Shown: positions 16,807 through 25,131, numbered from the stretch's first letter. The stretch is 39,593 bases of DNA from CAYRYU01 sp964428355 (GCA_964428355.1 CAYRYU010000063.1:1-39593); one strand, 5' to 3'. Numbers and translations: made by a program. The notes: a model not told the origin generated them from the letters alone.

Positions 16807-17264
16807 TCCTTGCTTTCCGCCCCCATCAGGAGATTGTCGAGCTGCTTGTTGACGAACCGGAACTTCCCGGCAAGGAGCTTGAGAAGTTGCATCAGAAGCT
16901 TCATTCCAAAGACCGGATCCTGTTTCTTGATGACTTCGAAATGCTCGTAGGGAAAGGCCCCGATCTGGGCTTCCCCGATCGCGCTTGCGCTTGCCATGCG
17001 CCCCTTCTGGTCTGCGAAGGCAACTTCGCCGAAGATTTCGTTCTTGCCGATCGTCAGGGCGAAACTCCCTCCACGGGGGAAATTCCGGAACACTCTCACC
17101 TCCCCGGAAAAAATGAAAAGCAGAGAGGAATTGGGATTATGCTCGCCGAGGATGCACTCCCCGTCCTTGTATGTCTTGACTTCGAGAAAAGCCGCCAGCT
17201 GACGCAATTCCTGGATCTTGAACTCGCTCAACATCGGGAAATCACCAAGTTTTTCGACGATCAT
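16803..17264 (-). CDS. Stand-alone cyclic-nucleotide-binding domain protein
   Basis: A 153-residue protein that is almost entirely one CRP-type cNMP-binding domain. The phosphate-binding cassette is intact: FGE at 78-80 and Arg89 followed by MASA. It could therefore bind cAMP or cGMP, unlike the related domain at 4560-5750, which lacks the arginine. There is no helix-turn-helix DNA-binding domain; a helical tail (LLMQLLKLLAGKFRFVNKQLDNLL) may mediate dimerisation. GGAGGG lies 5 nt before the ATG and a strong extended -10 promoter is upstream. It is first in an operon with the GH114-like and Nif3 genes. The effector it controls is not evident. Confidence 0.88.
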   Translation of the reverse strand: MIVEKLGDFPMLSEFKIQELRQLAAFLEVKTYKDGECILGEHNPNSSLLFIFSGEVRVFRNFPRGGSFALTIGKNEIFGEVAFADQKGRMASASAIGEAQIGAFPYEHFEVIKKQDPVFGMKLLMQLLKLLAGKFRFVNKQLDNLLMGAESKE

Positions 17265-17308
17265 GTCGCTCCCTCCGGCTTGAATGTTTTTCTATGAAAG
17301 ACGGACCG

Positions 17309-17314
17309 ATTATA
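17309..17314 (-). promoter_or_regulatory. Extended -10 promoter of the cNMP operon
   Basis: The minus strand reads TGATATAAT, a perfect TATAAT at 17314-17309 with the TGn extension. No convincing -35 box is seen at the right spacing, as is usual for extended -10 promoters. The implied leader is about 38 nt and contains the GGAGGG ribosome binding site of the gene that starts at 17264. Confidence 0.55.
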
Positions 17315-17403
17315 TCACATAAACCAGGAGTCCGAGATCAAACCCGAAGGTGTCCCCACGAGGGCACATAGGGAAGCCGGCTATCGCATGGGAACCAGGA
17401 ATA

Positions 17404-17433
17404 GCCACAGAGCGCACAGAGGTCACAGAGCAA
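17404..17433. repeat. CACAGAG-type repeat fragment
   Basis: A run of CACAGAG-like units (CCACAGAG, CACAGAGG, CACAGAGC) lies in the divergent intergenic region, just upstream of the promoter at 17461. It resembles one arm of the palindromic element at 24480-24597 and is probably a decayed or partial copy. Confidence 0.45.
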
Positions 17434-17460
17434 GGTCCAGGTCTTTCTCAGTGTAAGGAG

Positions 17461-17469
17461 TGATATAAT
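17461..17469 (+). promoter_or_regulatory. Extended -10 promoter of the LarA-N-like gene
   Basis: TGATATAAT, a perfect TATAAT at 17464-17469 with the TGn extension, the same nine bases as in the opposite-facing promoter about 150 bp away. The -35 region is poor. The start would be near 17476, about 20 nt before the ATG at 17497. Confidence 0.55.
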
Positions 17470-17496
17470 GGCCTCCTGGGAAAGGTGGAAGGAACG

Positions 17497-18780
17497 ATGG
17501 GCATGGATTTTCCGCGGATGGTCCGGATCCGGCAACAGTTCGACCCGGGGTCGATCTGCAACGTTTCGGCGGCTGTTCGCCGCGCGCTGGAGTCGGCCCT
17601 TCCCCGCCCGCCCGCTCATGGAAAGCGGGTAGCAATAACTGCCGGGAGCCGGGGAATCACCGACATCGTTCCCATTCTCAAAGAGGTCATCGGTTTCTTT
17701 CTCAGTAGCGGGGGGAAACCGTTTTTGTTTCCGGCCATGGGAAGCCATGGGAGCGGGACTTCAGAGGGACAGAGGAAACTGCTCGAAGGATTCGGGATCA
17801 CGGAAGAGAAGATGGGGGTTCCGATCCTTTCCGAGATAGAGCCTGTCAGGATCGGGGAGGCGGCCTGCGGTCTCCCGGTCTTTGCGGACAGGTTCGCAGC
17901 AGAGGCCGATCACATCGTCGTGGTCAACCGGATCAAGCCCCACACGAAGTTCAAGGCTCCCATTGAAAGCGGCCTGATGAAGATGATGGCGATCGGGATG
18001 GGGAAACGGCGGGGGGCGGAAATGTATCACAAGGCCGCCGTGGGGCTTTCCATGCACAGGATCATCATGGAAGCCGCCGCTGTAGTGCTTGCGAAACTTC
18101 CCATCCTGTGCGGACTCGGGATCGTTGAAAACGGGTATGACCGGACCGCCGTGGTCAAGGCTGCCCCCCCATCGGGGATCGAGGATATGGAGAAGCGGCT
18201 TCTCCGAAAGGCCAAAAAGCTGCTCCCGAAACTTCCTTTCGATGAGATCGATGTCCTGATCGTGGACCGGATCGGGAAGGATATCAGCGGGATCGGAATG
18301 GATCCCAACATCACCGGGCGGAACCGCGACATTCTCGGGGTGTTCCCCCACCCCACCCGCGTGAAGCGCATCTTCGTCCGGGATCTTTCCCCCGGCACCC
18401 ATGGAAACGCAGTAGGCATAGGCCTCGCCGACCTGACCACCAGGCGGGCGGTTGAAAAGATTGATTACAAAGCCACCTACACGAACTGCCTCACCGCGAT
18501 CAGCCTTGAAAAGGCCGCTGTTCCGATGCACTTCGATTCGGACCGGGAAGCCCTAACCGCAGCTCTCGGGTCGATCGGCCTGACGTCTCCCCGCGAGAGC
18601 CGGGTGGTCCGGATTCTCGACACGCTGCATCTCGCGGAGGTTGAAGTGTCAGAATCATTCATTCCCGAGGCACTGAACCGACCCGACCTCACCATCGTGG
18701 GTTCTCCCTCCGAGATGGTTTTCGACGACTCGGAAAACCTCCCGGACTCGTTTCAGTCAGGAAAGCCCGGATGTCCGTGA
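17497..18780 (+). CDS. LarA N-terminal-domain-like (DUF2088) protein
   Basis: A 427-residue protein whose N-terminal half matches the DUF2088/lactate racemase LarA N-domain: ITAGSRGI, then AMGSHGSGTSEGQ and RIKPHTKFKAPIESGLMKM. LarA uses histidines and a lysine in equivalent segments to hold the nickel-pincer cofactor; His and Lys are present in the second segment here. The C-terminal half (about 240-420) does not look like the LarA C-domain. No larB, larC or larE cofactor genes are nearby, so racemase activity should not be assumed. I chose ATG 17497 over GTG 17485 because GGTGGAAGGA lies just before it; ATG 17503 is also possible. Its stop overlaps the following NfeD-like gene by 10 bp. Confidence 0.8.
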   Translation: MGMDFPRMVRIRQQFDPGSICNVSAAVRRALESALPRPPAHGKRVAITAGSRGITDIVPILKEVIGFFLSSGGKPFLFPAMGSHGSGTSEGQRKLLEGFGITEEKMGVPILSEIEPVRIGEAACGLPVFADRFAAEADHIVVVNRIKPHTKFKAPIESGLMKMMAIGMGKRRGAEMYHKAAVGLSMHRIIMEAAAVVLAKLPILCGLGIVENGYDRTAVVKAAPPSGIEDMEKRLLRKAKKLLPKLPFDEIDVLIVDRIGKDISGIGMDPNITGRNRDILGVFPHPTRVKRIFVRDLSPGTHGNAVGIGLADLTTRRAVEKIDYKATYTNCLTAISLEKAAVPMHFDSDREALTAALGSIGLTSPRESRVVRILDTLHLAEVEVSESFIPEALNRPDLTIVGSPSEMVFDDSENLPDSFQSGKPGCP

Positions 18781-19112
18781 ACCTTTTCCTTGTACTGCTT
18801 CTTATCGTGGTCGCATGGAAGGTTTTCACCCTGTTCCTTTTCCCGAAGATCCTTTCCCGGTGGTTCACGCTCCACAACCGCCAGAAAGCGGAGGACGGCT
18901 TCGTCGCCGTCGCCGATCAATCCCACCTCCTGGGCTGCGAGGGAACCGCAGCGACCGATCTCAAGCCTTCCGGCAAGGCCTCGCTGAAAGGAGACAAGCT
19001 CGACGTGGTGTCGAAGGCGGGTTTCATCCCCCGCGGAACGGCCGTGAAGGTCGTCGAAGTCAGGTGCGGCACCCTTTTCGTGGAAATCTCCTCCGGCATG
19101 GAAACTCCCTGA
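18771..19112 (+). CDS. NfeD-like C-terminal OB-fold membrane protein
   Basis: A 113-residue protein with one N-terminal transmembrane helix (LFLVLLLIVVAWKVFTLFLF) and an OB-fold C-terminus. The pattern G-x-AATDLKPSGKASLKGD followed by VVSKAGFIPRGTAVKVVEV is the classic NfeD soluble domain (short NfeD1b-like form, lacking the ClpP-type protease domain). NfeD proteins usually pair with a stomatin/flotillin-like partner; none is encoded here. It overlaps the LarA-N-like gene by 10 bp (AGGAAAG ribosome binding site inside that gene), so the two are coupled. A role in membrane quality control or microdomain organisation is inferred from the family only. Confidence 0.85.
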   Translation: MSVNLFLVLLLIVVAWKVFTLFLFPKILSRWFTLHNRQKAEDGFVAVADQSHLLGCEGTAATDLKPSGKASLKGDKLDVVSKAGFIPRGTAVKVVEVRCGTLFVEISSGMETP

Positions 19113-19181
19113 CGGGCTTGACTACCGGGGAAATCTCCAGAATGGGTCTTCTGGTAAGCCGGCCCGGTCTGGGCAACCCCT

Positions 19182-20195
19182 TCAGAGGTAACCCTTGGGG
19201 TTTTTCGACTGCCAGCGCCAGGAATCGACGCACATTTCCTCGATGCCCCTGCGGGCCTTCCAGCCCAGTTCCTTCTCCGCCTTGGAAGGATCGGAAAAAC
19301 AGGCCGGGATGTCACCGGGGCGGCGGGGAGTGATCTTGTATGGGATCTTCCTTCCGGAGGCCTTCTCGAAAGCCGCCACCACCTCCATGACGCTGTAACC
19401 CCGGCCTGTTCCGAGGTTGAATGTCACCACGCCGGGCTTCCTGCGAAGGGCGTCCAGGGCCTTCAGATGGCCCTCCGCCAGGTCGGTCACGTGGATGTAA
19501 TCACGAATTCCCGTTCCGTCAGGGGTGGGATAGTCGTTGCCGAAAACCGAAAGCTCGGACCGGGTCCCGATCGCGACCTGCGTAATGAAGGGCATCAGGT
19601 TGTTGGGGATCCCGTTCGGGTCCTCCCCGATTCTTCCGGAAAAGTGGGCTCCGACCGGGTTGAAATACCGCAGGAGAGCTATGTTCCAGGCCGGTTTCGA
19701 CGCCCCCAGATCCCGGAGGATTTTTTCGACGAAAAGTTTCGACCAACCGTATGGATTCGTCGGCTTCAACTCGGCATCTTCGGGGATGGGAACCGATCTG
19801 GGATCACCATAGACGGTTGCGGAGGAGCTGAAGACCAGATTCCCCACCCCGAACCGCTCCATGACCCGGCAGAGCGAAACCGTTCCGCCCACGTTGTTGT
19901 CGTAGTATTCCAGCGGGAGGGCGCACGACTCACCCACCGCCTTCAGACCGGCGAAATGGATGACCGAGGTGAACCGGTGCTCCTCGAAAACCCTCGCCAG
20001 CGCATCGGAATCCCTGATGTCGACCCGGTGGAAGGGGAACTCTTTCCCGCTGATCGACCTGATCCGTTCCAAAACGGCTTCCTTGCTGTTCCGGAGGTTG
20101 TCCACCACCACGATTGCGGACCCGGCTCCGAGCAACTCGACACACGTGTGGCTCCCGATATACCCCGCCCCACCGGTCACGAGAATCTTGTCCAT
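19182..20195 (-). CDS. galE: UDP-glucose 4-epimerase
   Basis: A 337-residue short-chain dehydrogenase/reductase-type epimerase that interconverts UDP-glucose and UDP-galactose through a bound NAD. Visible marks are the NAD-binding GGAGYIG at residues 8-14, DNLRNS, the HFAGLKAVGES segment characteristic of GalE, the catalytic SSATVYG serine region, and YGWSK as the Tyr-x-x-x-Lys pair. The C-terminal sugar-binding region is complete (DYIHVTDLAEGH, then the final RRGIEEMCVDSW block). Length is normal for bacterial GalE. It is the last gene of the operon with the HEAT and transglutaminase-like genes, 11 bp after the latter, with a GGGGG site. It supplies galactose units for surface polysaccharide or feeds the Leloir pathway. 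Confidence 0.97.
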   Translation of the reverse strand: MDKILVTGGAGYIGSHTCVELLGAGSAIVVVDNLRNSKEAVLERIRSISGKEFPFHRVDIRDSDALARVFEEHRFTSVIHFAGLKAVGESCALPLEYYDNNVGGTVSLCRVMERFGVGNLVFSSSATVYGDPRSVPIPEDAELKPTNPYGWSKLFVEKILRDLGASKPAWNIALLRYFNPVGAHFSGRIGEDPNGIPNNLMPFITQVAIGTRSELSVFGNDYPTPDGTGIRDYIHVTDLAEGHLKALDALRRKPGVVTFNLGTGRGYSVMEVVAAFEKASGRKIPYKITPRRPGDIPACFSDPSKAEKELGWKARRGIEEMCVDSWRWQSKNPKGYL

Positions 20196-20206
20196 CGCAG
20201 AACCCC

Positions 20207-21943
20207 CTAATTCCTGTCATCGAGCGTGATGAAATACCCATTGGAGATGTTCATCTGGAGACTGGACGAGGTCGAAGTGAAATCCACGCTGACCCGGGCC
20301 CGCCTTCCCGGCTCCTGCGTATCGAAGTTGATCTGGTCGGAAAGGAGGTTCCCGAAATAGGCCCACTGCATCGTGCTTCCCAACGTCGGGTCGACCGGAA
20401 TCCAGCCTTTCCCCTTGAAATAAACCTCGCACCATGCGTGACCGATGTTGGTTTCCTTGTTGAGGAACTCCGATTTGACCAGGAAACCGGTGGTCACCCG
20501 TGCCGGGGTCCCGCGCTTGAGGCAAAGGGAGGCAAGCAGGAGTGAGAACTCGGTGCAATCACAACTGTCGGGATTGGAAAGCGCCCACTCGACCGATTCA
20601 TCCCGGAAATTCTCGGTATATTTCAAACCTGACCCGACCGCCAGAAAGGCGTTCTGGAGGAAGTTTCCAGGCATCGTCTTGAGTTCCCTGCCGATGGCTT
20701 CGACCATCGGGTGGTCCAGGCCCAGGCGCTCGTCATCCCGCAGTCTGTCGAGGGATGGCTCCGCTGAATTGAAGAATGGACCGCGGCTTCCAAGCCATGG
20801 TTGGGTGGAAATCGCGAAAGTCATCCTGAGCTGTATGAGGTTCGATTGGGGTTCGGTCGGCCCCGCGAATCGCATTCTCCCGTCATTGTCGGGACCGGTG
20901 GGGGCGACAGGTCCGGTCTCCCCACCACACGTGATGACGGCTTCCTCCAAAGCAACCTGCTGGTGCCCGGGAACATCCCCCGGAAGCCGGACGAGAAAAT
21001 CCAGCTTCTTGATACACTGCCGATCCCCGACCTGGACGTTGACGGTTTCGACAAGCCGGTATCTGTGGGGAACAAGCGCGAAAAGGATTCGTTCGAGGCT
21101 CGGACGGTTGATTATCCCGGGGAACCGCTGCAAGGTTCCTTCTGTGAACTCCCTCAGTCCATCGAGCTGGCCGGCGTAAAACCGGGCCCGGATGTAGGCG
21201 TCATGCACGAACCCTTCCTTGTCGAGGGGAAGGGCCGAATTCAGCGACCTGATTGCCGTCGGATAATCCTTCTTTCCCAGGAGAAGCATCCCAAGCAGGT
21301 ACATCGGGTAGGGATCATCCGCGATCAGATGGGCATTCTCCTTCAACAGGTCGATGGCGGCGTCGGGATATCCGCTCCGTTCCAGGGCCGATGCCAGTGC
21401 TACCGAGGTATTCGGGTCCTTCGGGCCCCGGCGGTGAGCTTCGAAGAAATATGGAAGGGATTCTTTCGGGCTCTTCAACAGATCGAGAAAGATCGTGCCC
21501 GCGGTGTAGGCGGCCTTATGGTCAGCGGGATCCATGGCCATGATTTTGCGGGCCGTCTCGATCGCTTCCCTGGGGCGCCCCCCCATCTTCTTCTGGGCAA
21601 CCAGGAGATTGTTAAGAAAAGCGGTCTCGTTGGGATCCAGTTCCACAGCCTTGGAGAAATAGTCTGCCGCGCTGCGGAAATCCCCCCCGTTCATCGCTTC
21701 GACCCCGTTATTGTTCTCAGAAACTCCCTGGTTGTGCCGGTCGACATCGACCTCCGACCGGACAGGTGGCGGAGGAAGAGCGGGACCCTCCTGCGGGGGG
21801 GGCCGTGAGACGGCCTCGACGGGGAAAAACCTCTGGAGAAGACCGTTCGACCCCAAAGCCCCCGATGGGAATGCCAGGGCGGCAACCACTATGGCTGCGG
21901 GAAACCAGCGCGAAATGCCGATCCGAAAGTGGGGGATGATCAC
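20207..21943 (-). CDS. Exported TPR protein with transglutaminase-like domain
   Basis: A 578-residue protein with a signal peptide (FPAAIVVAALAFPSGALG). TPR repeats span about residues 75-270 (GDFRSAADYFSKAVELDPNE is the clearest), with a divergent middle region to about 440. A transglutaminase-like cysteine protease domain follows at about 445-535: catalytic Cys in CDCTEF (about 461), His in GHAW (about 501) and Asp in VDPT (about 516), with the R-G-T-P-A-R turn between them. All three catalytic residues are present, so it could be active, for example as a peptidase or amidase in the envelope. The start is GTG at 21943, overlapping the upstream stop (GTGA). It is coupled to the HEAT/proline-rich gene. 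Confidence 0.87.
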   Translation of the reverse strand: MIIPHFRIGISRWFPAAIVVAALAFPSGALGSNGLLQRFFPVEAVSRPPPQEGPALPPPPVRSEVDVDRHNQGVSENNNGVEAMNGGDFRSAADYFSKAVELDPNETAFLNNLLVAQKKMGGRPREAIETARKIMAMDPADHKAAYTAGTIFLDLLKSPKESLPYFFEAHRRGPKDPNTSVALASALERSGYPDAAIDLLKENAHLIADDPYPMYLLGMLLLGKKDYPTAIRSLNSALPLDKEGFVHDAYIRARFYAGQLDGLREFTEGTLQRFPGIINRPSLERILFALVPHRYRLVETVNVQVGDRQCIKKLDFLVRLPGDVPGHQQVALEEAVITCGGETGPVAPTGPDNDGRMRFAGPTEPQSNLIQLRMTFAISTQPWLGSRGPFFNSAEPSLDRLRDDERLGLDHPMVEAIGRELKTMPGNFLQNAFLAVGSGLKYTENFRDESVEWALSNPDSCDCTEFSLLLASLCLKRGTPARVTTGFLVKSEFLNKETNIGHAWCEVYFKGKGWIPVDPTLGSTMQWAYFGNLLSDQINFDTQEPGRRARVSVDFTSTSSSLQMNISNGYFITLDDRN

Positions 21944-24420
21944 TTCAACTCGAGACGCTCCAGAAGTGTTGCGAACTGTTCCTTGGATGGTTTCGTGAAT
22001 TGTACCGTTTTCCCGTCAAAAGGGAAATAGGGGAAAAGCCCTAGGGCTTCCGATCGGTCGCGGGACAGGAGGATCACTTCATGGTCCGGAAGATCAAGGC
22101 TGGGACGGTCCCCCGCGGCAAGGGGCTTGGGCTGGGGTCCCGAAAGGTCCAGGAATTCCCCTTTGGTTTTGATCACCAGCTTGTTCTGGATGATACCCTT
22201 GACGGAAACAAGAAGTTGTGGAACCGCCTCGACGGCCTGGACCACGCTTTCCGACAAAGGTTCGGGAGGCTCGGCAAGGAACTGGGCCAACTCCTTCAAA
22301 ACGACGAGGGGGTTCGGGTCGGATCCCCCGGAAAAGGCATGGGCGAGAGGAAAGGTGAAAAACGCGGTGTTCTTCTCCTGACCTTTCAAACCAAGGGAGA
22401 TGTTGTGCAAAAACCGGACGGCATTCGGGCCTCCAAGATGAGCGTTCAGGCAATCCTTCACGACCTGGTCGATTTTGGGGTTCCGCGTCGAAAAGAAAAG
22501 GTACGACTGCAGGAAGGAAAGGTTCAGAAACGCCAACAAAGCCTCGAAGAGGCTTTTCAAACCTGAAAGGTGTGCCTCTGCAGGCGCGGGTTCGTAAAGC
22601 CTCGAAAAGGGGGCGGTCAGGAACATCGGATATCTCGAAAGGATCGAATCCACGAACTGGGTTTTCCCGATCTGGATCGGAGGCCCGCCTTCGGCCTTCG
22701 AAACGGGAGCGGGAGTCGGAGCTGTCGGAACCGCCGCAGCCGGGGGAGGAGGTTCCGATGCAGCCGGCGGCGACGGAGCAGGAGCTTGGGGAGAAGGAGG
22801 GGGCGCTGCGGGAGCGACCTTCGGGGTTGGGGCTTCCGCTTTCGGCATCATGGGGGGCCTTGCCCCGGGGAGAATCGGGACCGGCTGGGGGGAAGGGGGA
22901 ACAGCGCCCGTCGCGGGGGGAGCAGAGACCGGAGCTGAAGGTGGAACCGCTGAGGCGGCCGCTTGGGCAGCTTTTCCTGGAACGGGGCTCGCAGCCACAG
23001 GGGCAGCGGCCGCTCCGCTTTGAGCGGGGGGAGAATGAGGGGCGTCGGGGGCGGGAGAAGCGGTCTGCCCGGCGACGGCCTGTGGAAGAGGGTTTGCAGG
23101 AGCGGCGGGTACGGGCGGGGAGGCGACGGGCGATGGCGGGGAGACCGCCGGCTGCACCGGAGAAACAAGAGCGGAACCAGGCTCCAGAGGCCCCGGGGCT
23201 TGAGGAGCAGCTTCCGGAACAGGGGGCGGGGAAACTTCATGGGCCGGGGGACTCCCTTCCGCGTTCGAGGCGGGTTGGCCACCCTCCTGGCTCTCGGAAA
23301 CGGGGCTTTTGGCCATCTTTCCCTTGAGCGAAATGACACGCTCCCCCTTCGCTTTTTGGGCAACCTGTGGAGAACCCGCGGATGCACCCGCGGGTTGCGA
23401 CCCGGCGGGTTGCGACCCGGCGGGATGCAACCCGGCGGATTGTGCGCCGACGGGTTGTACCGCGGCTGGCACCCCTTGAGAGGCAGCCGTCCCTGAAGGA
23501 ATCACGTGGACCTGACCCTTCGCAACAGGGATGGTGGGGTTGATTGGAAAAGGCTTGGCAGGCTTGTTTGGAGGGGGGGGGGATTTCACCTTCTCCTTCG
23601 CCCGGCCCTCTTCCTGCTGCCGCTTTTCCTCTTCGGCCTTCTTCTTGTCCTCGGCTTCCTTGCGTATGCGCGCTTCCTCGGCCAGTCTTTCCCTGACTGC
23701 CCTCATCCGGTCCATCCGGAGGACCGCTTCCCGAGCCTTCATCGATACGACAGGATAAGAGGATTCCTTTGCCTTCAACAGGATTTCCCTGAGATCGTCC
23801 TCGGCGATGGTGGGGAGGAAGGCCCCGATGTTCTCCTGGACCCACGGATCGGGGCTTCTCAAAGCCCGCTCCAGCAGCCCGGAAAACTCGCTCCTGGCCA
23901 GCTGGTTGATCGCCCGGAACGCCGCAACCGAAACCCCTTCGTCGGGATCGCAGGTGAGTACGAAAACGTGGGTGAAAAGCGTCGGATCCATTGCCCGGGT
24001 AGCGGGTTTGCACGCCATTTCCCTGATCTCGGGATCCGGGTGGCCCAGGCACCGGTCGAGAAACCTGATGGCGGTTTCGGGCGGTTTGGCGGGAAGTGCC
24101 TGGATGACCCGCTTGATGACTTCCCCGGTCGCGGCCGCTCCCACATAATGCCAAATCTGGGATGTGAAACGGAAGATCGGATCCGGTTTCCGAAGCAGAC
24201 CGTCGATCTCCTCCTCGAGTTTCGGGTCCGAGGGAAGACCCTTGAGCGCGATGAAAACCTGCGCCGCCAGGACCGAAAGGGCTTCGTCTTTTTCCCGGCA
24301 GGCCATCATCTGGAGGCGTTCGAGGAGATCGTGCCTTTTCTGGGCGAATATCGAAAAAATCGCCTTCCGGCGACGCTCCGGATCAGGGTGCTCCAGATCC
24401 CTTTCCAGCGGATCAGCCAT
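21940..24420 (-). CDS. HEAT-repeat protein with long Pro/Ala-rich linker
   Basis: An 826-residue protein. Residues 1-230 form HEAT-like helical repeats. They are followed by a highly charged helix (about 235-275, Glu/Lys/Arg/Gln-rich). A Pro/Ala-rich, low-complexity linker runs over about 275-600, including degenerate AGSQP repeats. A folded C-terminal region covers about 605-826. No catalytic motif is evident and I do not recognise the C-terminal domain. Its N-terminal repeats resemble those of the HEAT protein at 12278-15270, so the two may be distant relatives. The linker suggests a long reach between two binding modules. The ATG at 24420 has GGAGGA upstream with long spacing. It is first in the operon with the transglutaminase-like protein and GalE. 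Confidence 0.8.
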   Translation of the reverse strand: MADPLERDLEHPDPERRRKAIFSIFAQKRHDLLERLQMMACREKDEALSVLAAQVFIALKGLPSDPKLEEEIDGLLRKPDPIFRFTSQIWHYVGAAATGEVIKRVIQALPAKPPETAIRFLDRCLGHPDPEIREMACKPATRAMDPTLFTHVFVLTCDPDEGVSVAAFRAINQLARSEFSGLLERALRSPDPWVQENIGAFLPTIAEDDLREILLKAKESSYPVVSMKAREAVLRMDRMRAVRERLAEEARIRKEAEDKKKAEEEKRQQEEGRAKEKVKSPPPPNKPAKPFPINPTIPVAKGQVHVIPSGTAASQGVPAAVQPVGAQSAGLHPAGSQPAGSQPAGASAGSPQVAQKAKGERVISLKGKMAKSPVSESQEGGQPASNAEGSPPAHEVSPPPVPEAAPQAPGPLEPGSALVSPVQPAVSPPSPVASPPVPAAPANPLPQAVAGQTASPAPDAPHSPPAQSGAAAAPVAASPVPGKAAQAAASAVPPSAPVSAPPATGAVPPSPQPVPILPGARPPMMPKAEAPTPKVAPAAPPPSPQAPAPSPPAASEPPPPAAAVPTAPTPAPVSKAEGGPPIQIGKTQFVDSILSRYPMFLTAPFSRLYEPAPAEAHLSGLKSLFEALLAFLNLSFLQSYLFFSTRNPKIDQVVKDCLNAHLGGPNAVRFLHNISLGLKGQEKNTAFFTFPLAHAFSGGSDPNPLVVLKELAQFLAEPPEPLSESVVQAVEAVPQLLVSVKGIIQNKLVIKTKGEFLDLSGPQPKPLAAGDRPSLDLPDHEVILLSRDRSEALGLFPYFPFDGKTVQFTKPSKEQFATLLERLELK
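23390..23464. repeat. 15-bp coding tandem repeat (AGSQP units)
   Basis: Five 15-bp units lie in the linker of the HEAT protein: two identical (GCGGGTTGCGACCCG at 23390 and 23405), then three increasingly diverged. The minus strand encodes Ala-Gly-Ser-Gln-Pro steps, fading to Ala-Gly-Leu-His-Pro and beyond. The unit is a multiple of 3, so copy-number changes would keep the frame. Confidence 0.8.
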
Positions 24421-24479
24421 CTAGAACCCGCTCCTCCAAGTCAAAGAGGGATTGCCCTTCGAAAGCGTTCACCTACCCG

Positions 24480-24597
24480 GGGTTCACCAAAAAGGCACAA
24501 AGGACCCGAAGGACACAGAGGTGGAGAAGGTGTGAAATCCCGATTTCCCAGGAAACCTTTGTGATCTTGGTGTCCATCGTGCCTTTGTGGTGATCTT
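24480..24597. repeat. Imperfect palindromic CACAAAGG/CACAGAGG element
   Basis: A 197-bp intergenic stretch (24421-24617) is largely filled by an imperfect inverted repeat. The left arm (about 24480-24520: TTCACC, GGCACAAAGGAC, GACACAGAGGT) pairs with the right arm (about 24555-24597: CCTTTGTG, GTGTCC, GTGCCTTTGTGGTGA). The perfect hairpin GAAATC-CC-GATTTC sits near the centre. It has the look of the dispersed palindromic elements rich in CACAGAGGACACAGAG-like strings found in many bacterial genomes. No coding frame is apparent inside it. It may fold as a terminator-like structure for the FmdB gene, which ends upstream of it on the opposite flank. Confidence 0.6.
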
Positions 24598-24617
24598 CCG
24601 TTGGAAATGTGATCGGT

Positions 24618-25085
24618 TCACGCCCGGTGGGCAGCTCCCCCCGCGCCAGAACTCGCCCCCTTCGAGGACGACCCTGACGAACCGGAGGAACCGGAAGAAC
24701 TCCCGGTCCCCGACCCGGAACCTGATCCGGAACCTGATCCGGAACCNNNNNNNNNNNNNNNNNNNNNNNNNNNNNNNNNNNNNNNNNNNNNNNNNNNNNN
24801 NNNNNNNNNNNNNNNNNNNNNNNNNNNNNNNNNNNNNNNNNNNNNNGCAGCTTCCGAAGTCGATTTGGGGGAATCACTCTCGCGTTTCTGGGCTTCGAGA
24901 TACCCGGATGAGCGATAGTCCGTCGAGTAGAATCCGGAACCCTTGAAAATGACCGATGTGGCTGACAGAAGCTTCTTACCCGGCTCTCCACAGGTGGGGC
25001 AAGGCTGGGGTTCGGTGCACTTCATGGAATGGAATGCTTCGAATTTTGCTTCACAACGACCGCAAAAATAGGTGTATGTCGGCAT
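24618..25085 (-). CDS. FmdB-family zinc-ribbon protein with Gly/Ser tail
   Basis: The first about 45 residues are a classic FmdB/CxxC_CxxC zinc ribbon: MPTYTYFCGRCEAKFE, then CPTCGEPGKK. GSGFYSTDYR follows, also typical of the family. The C-terminus is a Gly/Ser-rich low-complexity tail, split by 100 N at 24747-24846, so its real length is unknown and the frame across the gap is unproven. FmdB-type proteins are small zinc-binding proteins of uncertain role, often annotated as regulators. GGAGGG lies 7 nt before the ATG. The gene has its own promoter overlapping a perfect CIRCE operator, so it is probably induced by heat shock or misfolded protein through HrcA. Confidence 0.88.
   Translation of the reverse strand: MPTYTYFCGRCEAKFEAFHSMKCTEPQPCPTCGEPGKKLLSATSVIFKGSGFYSTDYRSSGYLEAQKRESDSPKSTSEAXXXXXXXXXXXXXXXXXXXXXXXXXXXXXXXXXXGSGSGSGSGSGSGTGSSSGSSGSSGSSSKGASSGAGGAAHRA
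24715..24846. repeat. 12-bp tandem repeat running into a 100-N gap
   Basis: CCGGAACCTGAT repeats at 24715, 24727 and (partly) 24739, then the sequence breaks into 100 N (24747-24846). The minus strand reads Gly-Ser steps in the FmdB tail. The assembly probably broke because the repeat array is longer than the reads could resolve. Confidence 0.8.
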
Positions 25086-25131
25086 CAGAATCCCTCCGGG
25101 ACGTGGGCGAAATGCAATACCCTGTCGAAGT

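Noticed and set aside
17497..18780. Functional lactate racemase
   Set aside because: Only the N-terminal LarA-like half matches, and larB, larC and larE are absent from the surroundings.
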